Position numbers and translations under genes: made by a program
The notes under the pieces: generated by a model
What the model saw: the letters and a program-made list of their open reading frames with translations, nothing else
Told to the model about the DNA's origin: nothing
Databases searched by the model: none
Part shown: one piece after another, positions 1 through 11,204 of the stretch
Position numbering within the stretch: the stretch's first letter is position 1
How the letters are laid out: the number at the start of each line of letters is the position of its first letter
Assembly (NCBI RefSeq): GCF_023053635.1
Contig: NC_086179.1
Coordinates: forward strand, 1,068,001-1,132,000
Reading direction: 5' to 3'
Source of the DNA: Elgaria multicarinata webbii
Taxonomy: Eukaryota; Chordata; Lepidosauria; Squamata; Anguidae
Length of the DNA: 64,000 nucleotides

Positions 1-377
1 AGCCTGGAGAAGAGAAGATTGAGGGGAGACATGATAGCAGTCTTCAAATACTTAAAAGGTTGTCACACAGAGGAGGGCCAGGATCTCTTCTCGATCCTCC
101 CAGAGTGCAGGACACGGAATAACGGGCTCAAGTTAAAGGAAGCCAGATTCCAGCTGGACATCAGGAAAAACTTCCTGACTGTTAGAGCAGTGCGACAATG
201 GAATCAGCTACCTAGGGAGGTTGTGGGCTCTCCCACACTAGAGGCATTCAAGAGGCAGCTGGACAACCATCTGTCAGGGATGCTTTAGGGTGGATTCCTG
301 CATTGAGCAGGGGGTTGGACTCGATGGCCTTGTAGGCCCCTTCCAACTCTGCTATTCTATGATTCTATGATTCTATT
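1..377 (+). mobile_element. CR1 LINE, 3' end (ORF2 C-terminus and tail)
   Basis: The fragment runs off the left window edge. Positions 19-288 encode the conserved C-terminus of CR1 ORF2 (RFQLDIRKNFLTV, AVRQWNQLP, FKRQLDNHL) and stop at a TAG. A short 3' UTR follows and ends in the tandem ATTCTATG octamers that mark CR1 tails. About twenty relatives lie elsewhere in the window on both strands, all anchored at this 3' end, as expected from 5' truncation during target-primed reverse transcription. Confidence 0.93.
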
Positions 378-1809
378 GTCTCACCTTGCAGCCATAGGGA
401 TGGTTGCCGTGCTCCTAATTGTCTGTAATAGCAGAGCGGCCAATTCCGGGCAGGCAAATCCCAGTTGGTCCAGTCCTTGTTATGCCTTTGCTTGTTCCAC
501 CAGCGCTGCAAGGCTCTTGGGGCCAAGATGCTCTATCAACGGCAGGTGGGCTGTACTGCTGCTGCTGCTACTTCTTCATGCAACACACAATTCTTGGATG
601 GAGTCCAGTCATTGGCACAGAGTGTAGTGGCGGCCACTGGCTTGTGGCCAATTCATGGAAGAGGGGATGTCTTCCAGTTGCCCATTGGCCAGGAGAGTGA
701 CTAGCCTGCTACTTGGAGGTGCTGTGCCTCTGAATCCCCATTGCATGGGTCGCCTGCCCTGCCCTGCCCTGGCAGGCAGACAGAGAGACCAGCCTCCCTA
801 AAGGAGGCCCTGCCCACCATGACTGCCATTGGTGCCTGCAGGGGGCAGGGGCTGGCCATGTGATCCAGGACAAGGGGCAACATCTCTGCCCAGCAGCCAG
901 GCTCTCCAGAAAAGGTTCCTGGATGGTAAGAAGTCCGGGAAACATTCCTCTCAATGAGGTGGGCTAAACTGTGGTGGGGTGGACAGAGGAGCAATCAGGG
1001 GGCGGAAGAGGTTGGGGAGAGTCAGAGGGCAGTGGAGAGGTTTTGCCTGGCCTCGTGCAAGAATTCCAGGATGCCCTTGCTGAAGAAATGTGTCCTGAGG
1101 TGGGGCCTGAAGGGCGAAGAGCTCCTTCCCTGCCACGCACACAAAACGTGGCGATTCTGGGTGTCCAACCGGCCGTGGTTTGAAGAAACACGCGCCGGCG
1201 CTGTCTAACCTCACCAGCCTCCCTTACGTTCTCCTGGGCCTGAAGAGCATCATGGGAGAAGGCAGTGATGGAGAGCGGGCAGGGCAGAGGGCCTGGTGCA
1301 GGAGGAGGAATGCCCCATTTGGGGACTCAGGTGGGCTGGGACGCAGCCCACCCGCTGTGCCTCCCTTCCCTCTTTAGGGGTAAGCTCACGGGCTCTGCTC
1401 AGCCAGGAACAATCCATTCAACAAGCCAGCCCACTGAAAGGGAAGAACAAAGTCGTTTCTTTTCACAAGAAAAAAACATTTCTTGCAACATCTGGATTTC
1501 CATTGCTCCCCACAATAAGAGCTTTGGCTCTGGTTGATGTGGAGACGCTTGTCCAGTCACCTTTTGTTCCAGGGACAGCAGCATCTTGGGAGGGATGCTG
1601 GAATTTGTTTAAAACATTTCCTGCCTTTGCACAGCCCAAGAGCACTCACAATGAAACACAACAACCTAAAAGCAATAATCTAAAATATCCACAGCACCAT
1701 TCTTGGTGAGACAAATTCGAATTGCCTGCTATAGCTGAATGGCAGAACTCTTAGCTGCAACATTTGTTAGAATCTAGATTCAGCCCTGCAGCTTTTTACC
1801 ACCTCGGAG
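378..1809. other. Intergenic, no gene recognised
   Basis: No frame shows a recognisable protein and no splice-bounded exon stands out. The short open frames here are GC-rich chance frames. No repeat family was recognised. Confidence 0.5.
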
Positions 1810-2537
1810 TGTCATTCGCTATTGGAAACATTTATTGAAGTTGACCAGGTATATCGACCCACGATTCATGTTTATAAATACTTATTAACGGTGAATAAAT
1901 ATGACACAAGGGATCTTCAGCAGGAATGGAACAGGGAATTGGAATGTCCCGTTTTATCTAATCAATGGACCACCATTTTGGCGTTGGTATCTGATATTTC
2001 TATGGACCTCCAGTTATGTCTGATTCAGCAAAAAACTTTTGTTTCGGCTCTACTGGATGCCACAACATCTCTTTAACCCTTTGTCTAGGGCAGCTAATTG
2101 TTGGAGGTGTTGTACAGTTAATGCTTCTTTTGTTCATATGTTCTGGAAATCCCCAAAAGTTGCCTCCTTTTGGGGAGAAAACATCAGAGCATAAACTCTG
2201 TGTCAGAAAGCTCTTTCATATTTTTTTTATATAGATATTATCTTAAATTATGTACCTGCTTCTTGGATTGTAAACACATGGTCAACATAAATGGATTTTT
2301 CATGCCCTCTTGACTGCTAAAAGACTAATACTACACCATTAGAAAGATAAAAACTCACTGCCCATAATGCAATGGATTGAAGACCTAACAACACTAGCAG
2401 CATTTGAAAGAGTGGCATATAGGTGCCATTTACAAATACACTTGTATTTGGATATTTGGTCTGCCTTCAGTGAAGTTTATGAGTAATTCACTCCACTTTT
2501 CCTATTTCTTTCTTTCTTTTTTATCTAGAAAGTTGTA
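1810..2537 (+). mobile_element. L1-type LINE remnant, ORF2 C-terminal region
   Basis: Translation across changing frames gives the end of an L1-like ORF2: a Cys-rich CWRC segment followed by HMFW and FW near 2090-2180, then LILHHWKDK-like and WIEDL..LAAFER-like stretches at 2310-2430. The frame is broken by several indels and stops, so the copy is dead. The poly(A)-ended tail at 3066-3211 is probably its own 3' UTR, separated by later CR1 and BovB insertions. L1 is inferred from these motifs; the reverse-transcriptase core is absent. Confidence 0.6.
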
Positions 2538-2772
2538 ATAGAATCATAGAATCATAGAGTTGGAAGGGGCTGCTAAGGCCATCAAGTCCAGCCCCCTGCT
2601 CCATGCAGGAATCCACCTTAAAGCATCCCTGACAGAGGGCTGTCCAGTTGCCTCTTGAAGGCCTCCAGTGTGAGAGACCCCACAACCTCCCTAGGTCACT
2701 GGTTCCATTATCGTACAGCTCTTACAGTCAGGAAGTTTTTCCTGATGTCCAGCCGGAATCTGGCTTCCTGTG
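2538..2772 (-). mobile_element. CR1 LINE 3' end, minus strand
   Basis: This is the reverse complement of the CR1 tail and ORF2 C-terminus. It starts with ATAGAATCATAGAATCATAG and runs into the segment equivalent to QLDIRKNFLTV. It abuts a BovB-like fragment on its right, and both interrupt an L1 remnant. Confidence 0.9.
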
Positions 2773-3065
2773 TGTGTTTATTCATTCAGTCACTTCCGAT
2801 TCTTCGTGACTTCATGGACCAGTCCACGCCAGAGCTTTCTGTCATCTGTCTCCACCCCCAGCTCCCCCAAGGTCAAGTCCGTCACCTCCAGAATCTCCTC
2901 CATCCATCTTGCCCTTGGTCGGCCCCTCTTCCTTTTGCCTTCCACTTTCCCTAGCATCAGCCTCTTCTCCAGGGTATCCTGTCTTCTCATTATGTGGCCA
3001 AAGTACTTCAGTTTTGCCTTTAATATCATTCCCTCAAGTGAGCAGTCTGGCTTTATTTCCTGGAG
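2773..3065 (-). mobile_element. BovB/RTE-clade LINE fragment, ORF C-terminus
   Basis: On the minus strand, 2790-3029 encodes 79 residues with KLKYFGHIMRRQDTLEKRLM, GKRKRGRPRARWMEEI and WRGLVHEVTKNRK. This matches the well-known C-terminus of RTE-BovB reverse transcriptase as found in ruminants and squamates. Only this end is present. BovB is known for horizontal transfer among squamates and mammals, and its presence supports a squamate host. Confidence 0.85.
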
Positions 3066-3211
3066 TATGGACGTCTTGTAATATTTGAAACTGAGGCTTT
3101 CGAAGTATGTAGTACACTTGCATTTTTGTTTTGTTTTCTGTTTTCTTTTGTTTATTGTTTTATTCTCTTAAAACTCATAATAAAAAATTGATTTTTTTTT
3201 AAAAAAAAAAA
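3066..3211 (+). mobile_element. Probable L1 3' UTR with poly(A) tail
   Basis: T-rich sequence leads to an AATAAA-like signal at about 3178 and an A-run at 3200-3211. Its position right after the CR1/BovB block suggests that it is the 3' end of the L1 remnant at 1810-2537. That link is inferred from order and orientation only. Confidence 0.5.
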
Positions 3212-3862
3212 GCCTTCAAGGTCAGCCTCATGTAAAGCGCACTGGGACTGAAGGACCCAGGAAAAGTGTGGGTGCACGGAGGGTAAGTTGTAAGCAAGCA
3301 CAATTTGCAGCATTGCACAACATCATGACCGATCACGGGGCCCGTCAGATAAGGCCTCAGCGTTGGCTTCCAATTTCCTGGCTTGGTGGAGTTTGGACCA
3401 GGGTGAGAAAGCCTTCGCTTCTGGTCTTTTTAGCGGGCAGGTGTTTTGATGGTTGATGCAAGTAGCGCAGCAGCAAGGAAGGTCCCTCCCCACGAAGAAA
3501 GGGGGCAGCTGCCACAGCCTCCGAGCGGAACAGCTGCTGCTAGATGCTGAGCTGGTGGGATGCAGCGCCAGGTGTCTGCTCCGTATTGATCCAGGAAGGC
3601 CTGGCAAGCTTCGATCCCCTGAAACCTTGACATGACATTCCAGGGCATTTCCCCAGCTGACTTCTGTTCCTCCACCGCTGGCAATGGAAGACAAGCCCCA
3701 CCAGGTTCACAGCTGACACTCGGCGTGAGCCAAGCTGGAAGTGGCACAGCTGGCTGGGAAAGGCAGCTTTGGCTCTCGGCTGCTTGCCCATTTTTAGGCT
3801 CCTCCTGCTACAGCCGCAGGACTTTCCCCAGAGAGTTGGCCATTCCCTTTGGCAGGGTGAGC
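3212..3862. other. Intergenic, no gene recognised
   Basis: Mixed-composition sequence with short overlapping open frames on both strands and no recognisable domain. It ends at the left TSD of the hAT-like element. Confidence 0.5.
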
Positions 3863-4456
3863 CAGGGCCGGCGCCAGACTATATTGCGCCCTAGGCAGGC
3901 GCGTTCTGAAGCCGTCCCACCCCCCGCTTGCTCACTCACCGCCCCCTCACTCGCCTGCCCACCCGCTCACTCGCTCACTCACTGTTCCCCCCGCTCACTC
4001 CCCCGCCCACCTGCCCGCTCACCCGCCACCCCCGCCCGCTCGCCTGCCGCCCCCGCCTGCTCGCCGTTCCAGCTCCCCCCTTACTCACACGCTCCGGCTC
4101 CCCCCATTGCTCGCCCGCCCCCCCGCTCGCTCGCTCCCTCACCGCTACGGCTCCCCCCTTGCTCACCCACTCACCGCCCGCTCCCTCCCGCTCCTGGCTT
4201 TGAAGCCAGGATGCTGGGGTTGGGGGGTGGGGCAGAGGCTTTGAAGCGGCGCGCCTGGAAGTGGCTTCCTGTCGCGCCGTACTGAAGCCTCCGCCTCCAA
4301 CCCCAGCATCCTGGCTTCGAAGGCTGGGGGGGCGGCTTTGGAACAGCACACCCAGAAGCCGCTCTAGAGCAGCTTCCGGGTACGCTGTTCGGCGCCCTTG
4401 TTTGCTTGGCGCTCTAGGCAGCCGCCTGAGTTGCCTCTATGGCAGCACCGGACCTG
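3863..4456. mobile_element. Non-autonomous hAT-like element, 594 bp, with TSD
   Basis: The left terminus is CAGGGCCGGCGCCAG; the right terminus read in reverse is CAGGTCCGGTGCTGC, an imperfect terminal inverted repeat. The flanks GGGTGAGC (3855-3862) and GGGCGAGC (4457-4464) agree at 7 of 8 positions, fitting the 8-bp TSD of hAT elements. The interior is C-rich, with reiterated CTCAC/CGCTC-type motifs at 3925-4190 and a strong internal hairpin. It has no transposase frame. A shorter relative lies at 33363-33623. Confidence 0.8.
4199..4321. repeat. Internal inverted repeat, 25-bp arms
   Basis: The arm at 4199-4223 and its near-exact reverse complement at 4297-4321 flank a 73-bp spacer inside the hAT-like element. 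A second pass of the same motif family surrounds the spacer, so the unit may itself be a duplicated subterminal region. Confidence 0.75.
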
Positions 4457-4464
4457 GGGCGAGC

Positions 4465-5653
4465 CTAGGAACAGGCCACTCTCCAGTTTCACTGCCTGGG
4501 GGAAGGGTTGCCTCTCCTGAGCGTCTTCCCTGTGCCCTGCAGGACAAAGAGATGCCTGCATCCCTGGGGCCCCCTTCCACTTGCCCTTGCCATCTCTGCC
4601 CCCTTCCTTGCACTGCACAACTCTTTGAGGTGAGTGATGGACTCTGCCACTGTGAGCCATTGGCACCGCACATGGTCACCTACCCGCCCCCACACACATG
4701 TCCCAAACCAATGGGGCCTTTGCTGAATTCATTTCTCAGCAATGTTTTAGACAGAAGAGGATTCAGGGGCTCTGAAAAGATCCTGCCTACGTTGGGCAAA
4801 GTGGACCCAGAGTGGCGTCTGCGTTGGCCTTTTCTTTGTTCATGTATTAATTCTCAGTCCCCTTTTCCCAAGGCGGCTGGGCAGTGTATTTGGGGGGTGG
4901 GGGGTGGGATTGCTCAAGGAGGTGCCCAGACTTCGGTGCTTCCAGATCTGGGTGCTTCCAGACGAGACTTTTATGGCTTCATCACCCTCCCTCTAGCAGA
5001 GAGGTTTGCACAAGAGCTCCAAAGAACATTGGCTTCTACTTGTGGTCCTCCCGTATTTTCTTACTGCTCCTTAACACAGAAAATCCATTGAGGAGAAAAA
5101 GACAGAACCGCTGCTGCACAATTGCTAGTGTTGGCAGACCTTCTGTCTGGAAGCAGCCTTTGGCTTTCTCCCCATTTCTTCCCACCCACCACCCACAACA
5201 TTCACCCCAATGTAAATGTGAACCCCAGCCCAGTGGGTACCGGCTTGCCACTTCCTTTCTTGCCAGGCAAATTCTGCCATGTTCCCTCAGGGCCTGGCAC
5301 ACATGTGTTCAGGCATCCTTCCCCATGTAAAATACCGTAGGCTCCAGGCCAGCCCTCTCTTTGCAGGCCTGAAGTTCTGCTTGAAGGAAGAGGAGTGGGG
5401 TTTTGGTGAGAATGAGACTTGGGAGACCCGGTGTTATGAAACTCCCCCAAATTTTGCTGTTCTGAGAAGTCACAAGCCATCTAGCCTGTATCTGGAAGGG
5501 GACTAAGGTTTGGGGGTCTAGGTGAGGCCTTGCACAGCCCAAGTGCAGCTGCAGATGTCTTGCATACAACTTTCCGGCCAGCCTTGATTGCCATAATTCC
5601 TCAGTTAACACTTGCAAATTTTAGATCATGACTCAGGACAAGAACCAGAGAAG
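4465..5653. other. Intergenic, no gene recognised
   Basis: There is no recognisable coding exon. Positions 4937-5000 resemble the short motif at 41785-41850 (TGCTTCCAGACGAG), so a degraded DNA-element fragment is likely. Confidence 0.45.
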
Positions 5654-6163
5654 TCATAGAATCATAGAATAGTAGAGTGGGAAGGGGCCTCTAAGGCCAT
5701 CGAGTCCAACCCCCTGCTCAATGCAGGAATCCACCCTAAAATATCCCTGACAGATGGTTGTCCAGCTGCCTCTTGAAGGCCTCTAGTGTGGGAGAGCCCA
5801 CAACCTCACCAGGCAACTGATTCCATTCTCGTACTTCTCTAACAGTCAGGAAGTTTTTCCTGATGTCCAGCTGGAATCTGGCTTCCTGTCACTTGAGCTC
5901 GTTATTCCGTGTCCTGCACTCTGGGAGGATCGAGAAGAGATCCTGGCCCTCCTCTGTGGGACAACCTTTCAAGTCCTTGAAGAGTGCTATCGTGTCTCCC
6001 CTCAGCCTTCTCTTCTCAAGGCTAAACATCCCAATTCTTTCAGTTGCATACAGCTTTGTTTCCAGACGACCCCTGATCATCCTGGTTGCCCTCCTCTGAA
6101 CACGCTCCAGCTCGTCTGCATCCTTCTTGAAATGTGGTGCCCAGAACTGGATGCAATACTCAA
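5654..6163 (-). mobile_element. CR1 LINE 3' end, minus strand, about 510 bp
   Basis: The octamer tail is at the left (TCATAGAATCATAGAATAG), followed by reverse-complemented ORF2 C-terminus including FSLEKRRLRGDTIALFK and LETKLYATERIG (5889-6080). It stops near 6163 where 5' truncation occurred. Confidence 0.92.
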
Positions 6164-6291
6164 GTCCTCACCATGAAATATTTAATGCTGATTTCTAAAC
6201 CTTCTTTTTAATCCAGTGTCTTTTACAACTGAAAACCCGATATTGTGTAAGCAGGTGTGGCTACATGACTCTTTTGTCGCCTTTGTTTAAG

Positions 6292-6419
6292 CCAGCCTTC
6301 CTCAACCTGGGGCGCTCCAGATGTGTTGGACTGCATCTCCCAGAATGCCCCAGCCAGCTGGGGCATTCTGGGAGTTGTAGTCCAACACACCTGGAGCGCC
6401 CCAGGTTGAGGAAGGCTGG
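6292..6419. mobile_element. Near-perfect palindromic fold-back element (MITE), 128 bp
   Basis: The outer 29 bp (6292-6320) are the exact reverse complement of 6391-6419 and the inner arms pair with few mismatches to a short centre. An 8-bp direct repeat TTTAAGCC occurs at 6286-6293 and 6423-6430, suggesting an hAT-type TSD, although a few unpaired bases lie between arm and repeat on the right. No coding capacity. Confidence 0.75.
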
Positions 6420-6625
6420 AACTTTAAGCCAATCAGCAGATTCTCTGGCTTTCTTGCTGGACCTGAAAGAGCCACAGATCTGCACCCATCAACTCCCATC
6501 TTTTCCTCACATCAGGAAAGAAAGAAGAGCCCACCACCCTCTTTCTTCCCCTTAGTGTTTCTCCTCTAGAAATCCATTTTCCAACATCCATGAGCCATAT
6601 TAGAGGAAAGACTTGTTTTGTTTCT

Positions 6626-6737
6626 TCTTCTTATTATTATTATTATTTATTTATATAGCACCATCAATGTACATGGTGCTGTACAGATTACACAGTAAAT
6701 AGTAAGACCCTGCCGCATAGGCTTACAATCTAATAAG
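6626..6737 (-). mobile_element. L2-like LINE/SINE 3' tail with (ATT)n, minus strand
   Basis: A TTATTATT microsatellite and ATATAGCACCATCAATGTAC lead into a conserved segment that also occurs at 11503-11612 and, in plus orientation, at 50656-50906. In plus orientation the unit ends with TGGTGCTATATAAATAAATA. The exact clade (L2, CR1-L3 or a SINE using that tail) cannot be settled here. Confidence 0.7.
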
Positions 6738-7253
6738 TTGTCCAGCTACCCCTTGAAGGCCTCTAGTGTGGGAGAGCCCACAACCTCCCTAGGTAACTGG
6801 TTCCATTGTCATACTGCTCTAACAGTCAGGAAGTTTTTCCTGATGTCCAGCTGGAATCTGGCTTCCTTTAACTTGAGCCCGTTATTCCGTGTCCTGCACT
6901 CTGGGAGGATCGAGAAGAGATCCTGCCCTCCTCTGTGTGACAACCTTTTAAGTATTTGAAGAGTGCTATCATGTCTCCCCTCCATCTTCTCTTCTCCAGG
7001 CTAAACATGCCCAGTTCTTTCATTCTCTCTTCATAGGGCTTTGTTTCCAGACCCCTGATCATCCTGGTTGCCCTCCTCTGAACACGCTCCAGCTTGTCTG
7101 CGTCCATCTTGAATTGTGGAGCCCAGAACTGGACGCAATACTCTAGATGAGGCCTAACCAGGGCCGAATAGAGAGGAACCTCACATGATTTGGAAGCTAT
7201 ACTACTATTAATGCAGCCCAAAATAGCATTTGCCTTTCTTGCAGACTCTCTTA
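6738..7253 (-). mobile_element. CR1 LINE 3' end, minus strand, tail missing
   Basis: The reverse complement of CR1 ORF2 C-terminus encodes on the minus strand [36 protein letters not shown] and [18 protein letters not shown] (6868-7284 region). The octamer tail is absent: the copy begins at the junction with the L2-like tail at 6738. Confidence 0.9.
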
Positions 7254-7374
7254 GCTTTTGGGGGTGTGGGGTTTTCCAAAGCACTCTGTGTTCAGTTTAC
7301 ATGTGTTTGGTTTGTGAGACGCATCTCCATGCAAATGAAAGCGTACTTTGTAACACCGAGTTGTAGTCCACACT

Positions 7375-7530
7375 TGGCTATGAAGCTTGCTGAGTGGGCT
7401 TTGGGCCAGTCATTGGCTTTCTGCCTAACCTACCTCACAGGGTTGTTGTGGAGATAAAATGGAGAGGAGGAGGAGGAGGACTGGGCACACCACCTTGGAG
7501 GAAAGGTGGGACATAAATGTAGCAAATGAT
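7375..7530 (+). mobile_element. tRNA-derived/CORE-type SINE, 3' portion
   Basis: It contains GGGCCAGTCATTGG, CTACCTCACAGGGTTGTTGT and a GGAGGAGG run followed by GGAGGAAAGGTGGGACATAA, the order typical of a widespread reptile SINE with a CORE-like body. Only the 3' two thirds are present. A minus-strand relative is at 13070-13400. Confidence 0.6.
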
Positions 7531-7844
7531 ATAAACCAGTGAAAGTATCCCCTCCCCACCCCGCCTGCAACATTAACTGTCCCGTCCCGGCCACATGCCC
7601 AGGATTGAGCCATCCAGGGCTGTTAGGAGGATCCAACTGAGATCAGGATACATTGCAGTCTGGCCCAGGGATTTGGAATAGGGTGAGAAATGAATCCGCT
7701 ATTAACAAAGACGCTTCATTTCTTATCCCGAAACCCAACCCTCCAGCGCCAAAGCATGTTGAGAAGAAGGAGCTCCTTTCACCGCTGCTGCGCTCTGCCC
7801 CCAGAAGAGGGCGGCAGCACTTTGTGGGCCAGTTGCTAGGCAAC

Positions 7845-7846
<2 letters not shown>

Positions 7847-7875
<29 letters not shown>
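7847..7875. repeat. (TG)n microsatellite
   Basis: An uninterrupted GT dinucleotide run of about 29 bp. Confidence 0.95.
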
Positions 7876-7878
<3 letters not shown>

Positions 7879-8332
7879 TTGTGTGCGCGCACCCGCACAT
7901 GAACCACCATTCAGCGCACAGCCACCGCCGGCCCGTTTCACCCACGACAACGGCGGCTTCTGAAGTAAACATCCAACTGGCAACACAGTCAGGCTTCATA
8001 TATCTTGAACAACAACCAACGTTGTGCATGGCGGATAGATCAGTGGAGGGCGGAGCGTCCTTAAAAGCCATTTCCATGGTGGCTTCCCAGGAGCTGCTGC
8101 CTTCTGCCGCCGGCTCCTAGCGCGGCGGCCTCCTTGTGCCATGCCGAAGCCCAATCTGACGTCCCCAGCCAGCGCAGCAGGGGTGCAGAGAACCCCCACT
8201 CTCTCACACACACACAATGTGGCGTAGCCAGCTTCGAGAGAGATGGCACGGGACGCGTGGCTCGTGTTCCACAGACGTTGACGCCACCCCTCGCTTTCCC
8301 CTGACAGGTTTTCAGTTGAGGTCCTCTCCATC

Positions 8333-8464
8333 AAGGTGGGCAGAAGGTAGAGCGCCAGATGTTTGGACTTCCATCCCCAGAAGCCCCTGCCAGCATGGCC
8401 AGGGGTTAGAAAAGCTGGGAGCTGAAGTCCAAACAGCTGGAGATCTACTTTTCGCCCACCTCTG
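8333..8464. mobile_element. Fold-back hAT-like MITE, degraded
   Basis: AGGTGGGCAGAAGGTAGA at the left pairs imperfectly with the right end read in reverse (AGAGGTGGGCGAAAAGTAGA), and the inner GTTTGGACTTC arms pair with GAAGTCCAAAC. Termini of the AGGTGGGCA type are common in hAT elements. No clean TSD was identified. Confidence 0.55.
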
Positions 8465-10459
8465 CTCTGCAATGTCCATTGGTGGGCATCAGGCAGGCAG
8501 CCTCAGGGGTGGGGAGGACAGATGGGAGTTTGGGGGATTTTCCATGGGGTTCAGGGTGTTGTCATCGAGGGCCATCACCCTCAAGGGGCAGAAGCAGTTG
8601 TGGGAAAGTTTATGGTCCAGGACAGGCAGGCACCATTGCAGTCTCCCCAACAATGCAATGTAGTCCTGAATGATCCTGGTTTAGCAGTGGTGGGGAGGGT
8701 ACAGCCCCCAGTTGGTTCAGGGTGGTGGTATTGGCCCCAAACCCACCAAAGTTGCCCACAACCATCCCACACCTTCTCCTCCTCACAGCTGAGCTTCAGC
8801 AGTGACATTCGACTCCTGGATTGCTCACACAGACGCTACTTCCAGGCCGACAGTTGGCCTCTGGCTCAGCTGCTCTTCCGTCTCCTCCTTCCACACAGCT
8901 AGATGCAGCTCCTGCCCAGGCCTTGTTCGATTGCCCCACTGATCCCTGCTGGCATCCTTCCCAGATGGAGGCCACACTTGGCACTCTCTCTCTCCCTCTC
9001 TCTCTGGAGGGCCGGCTGAGCTCACCGTGTCCTGCAGCCCATCCGCCCTTGCCTAAACAGTCCATTCAGGCTTCTGCCTCCATTGTCCTTTTGCTTCCAG
9101 TGTGTCTGCAGAGCAGGAAGTGAGGCCAGGGGCTGGGGCTGGCACACACGTCTGGCCAGGGGCCTGGATGCCTTTGCTCCCTGCAGAAAATGCCGGCCGG
9201 CCAGTCGCTGGGCAGCCCTGGAACTCCCAGGAGGAAGCTGAGCCTGCATGTCCAGCCAAGGCAGCCGCACCACTGGGCAGAGTAGCGAGAAGAGGCTGCA
9301 GTGTCCCTATGGAGGGTTGGAGGGCGTGAGGCAACCTGTGGGTTTCATTGCTACAAGAGGTGGGGCTGGGTATTAGGGTCTTCTTGTTAATTTCACGCAC
9401 ATCCTGCTGTTCTTCCATCCCGGAACTGAAGGAGGCTCACTTGGGGTCCCTGAACCTCTCCCATCCAGCAGGCACTGACCAGGCCCAGGCCTGCTGAGCG
9501 TCCACCAGCTGGCTGCCTCCTGTCCCTTTGGAACATGCCCTGGGGGGCTGGATTAGACCCCCTTGTGGTTGAAGATAGCCCTAGAAATGGTCCACCCGTG
9601 GTCTGCCTGTGATGATCAGGTGCTGCCGCTGAGAAGGAGCCCACAGCAAAGGGGACCTGAGGCCCTCCTGCCCTCTGGGGCGCCGGGGTGTCATGGGGGC
9701 AGGGATGTGGCGCCAGCACTTTTTGATGTGCAGGGGCGATGATGTCATCTGAACTCCTCACACAGCAAGAATTCCCTGTTCCCTCCAAGCTGAGCTGTAA
9801 TCCTCACAGCAGCTGGGGAGGAGTGGATTTTACAAGGCAAAGTCATTGGGTCTTGAAGGGGCCGTACAGACTCACGCACTTTGCTCAACAGCAGCTCCTA
9901 GAACTGCCTGCGTTTTTTGGCCTCCCCTAGTGGGGCGGGGTGGGCGGGCAGGGGACTGTCATGATGAACGGCTGCATGTCAGAACTGACCACTGTTGGAG
10001 AGCAATTTGCCTGGGTCCTGTCAAAGGCGGAGTGCTAGCCAGCCATTGGGCTCACTGGTCATGGCAATCCTTCTTCCAGCCCTCCAGCCTGGGCAACCTG
10101 CCTGTCCACTCCTTTCCTTCCCTGCTCACAAAGCCTGTACTTAAGCCTGCTTGGGCTCCCCGGCCAGCCCTGCTTCTCATGTCTCCGTCCTCCACTTTGC
10201 CTCCCCCACCCCACCCAGAGCCTAGGATGCCTCCTCCGCCACGCCTCGAGGCATGTAGAACTTAGCAGCATGTCACCGCGGACGAGTGGCTGATCTCTGT
10301 GACATCCTCCCATTTGGAACGTTCTCCTGCGTGCCCCCTCCCTCCCTCCCACCCCCCCAATTCAGAGGCAGCTGCAAGAGGCAGAGAAATGCTGAATGCA
10401 TGGAGGCCCTCTCAATGTTACCACAGAGATGCAGGGGACACACAAACACACACATCCCC

Positions 10460-11174
10460 CAAATGCACAGTTACAAGATGGGGGATACTTGGCTCAGCAA
10501 TACTACAAACGAGAAGGATCTTGGAGTTGTTGCAGATCGTAAGCTGAATATGAGCCAACAGTGCGATACGGCTGCAAGAAAGGCAAATGCTATTTTGGGC
10601 TGCATTGATAGAAGTATAGCTTCCAAATCACGTGAAGTCCCAGTTAGGCCTCATCTAGAGTACTGCATCCAGTTCTGGGCTCCACAATTCAAGAAGGACG
10701 CAGACAAGCTGGAGCGTGTTCAGAAGAGGGCAACCAGGATGATCAGAGGTCTAGAAACAAAGCCCTATGAAGAGAGACTGAAAGAACTGGGCATGTTTAG
10801 CCTGGAGAAGAGAAGGTTGAGGGGAGACATGATAGCACTCTTCAAATACTTAAAAGGTTGTCACACAGAGGAGGGCCAGGATCTCTTCTCGATCCTCCCA
10901 GTGTGCAGGACACGGAATAACAGGCTCAAGTTAAAGGAAGCCAGATTCCAGCTGGACATCAGGAAAAACTTCCTGACTGTTAGAGCAGTACGACAATGGA
11001 ATCAGTTGCCTGGTGAGGTTGTGGGCTCTCCCACCCTAGGGGCCTTCAAGAGGCAGCTGGACAACCATCTACCAGGGATGCTTTAGGGTGGATTCCTGCA
11101 TTGAGCAGGGGGTTGGACTCGATGGCCTTGTAGGCCCCTTCCCATTCTGCTCTTCTATGATTCTATGATTCTAA
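10460..11174 (+). mobile_element. CR1 LINE 3' end, about 715 bp
   Basis: It encodes most of the C-terminal third of CR1 ORF2: [80 protein letters not shown] and the terminal AFKRQLDNHLPGML, then the ATTCTATG octamer tail. One segment is shortened relative to the copy at 50148-51231, near 10640. The frame is otherwise open over 10286-11086, so this is one of the younger copies. Confidence 0.95.
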
Positions 11175-11204
11175 GGTGCAGTGAGGCTGGGAGCCACGTA
11201 ACAT

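Larger units (their letters stand above)
7531..10459. other. Intergenic with MITE and (TG)n, no gene recognised
   Basis: It holds a TG microsatellite (7847-7875), a fold-back element (8333-8464) and a mildly CpG-rich patch around 8090-8150. Open frames of 100-150 codons exist on both strands but show no domain, no conserved start context and no splice pattern that I can support. Confidence 0.45.
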
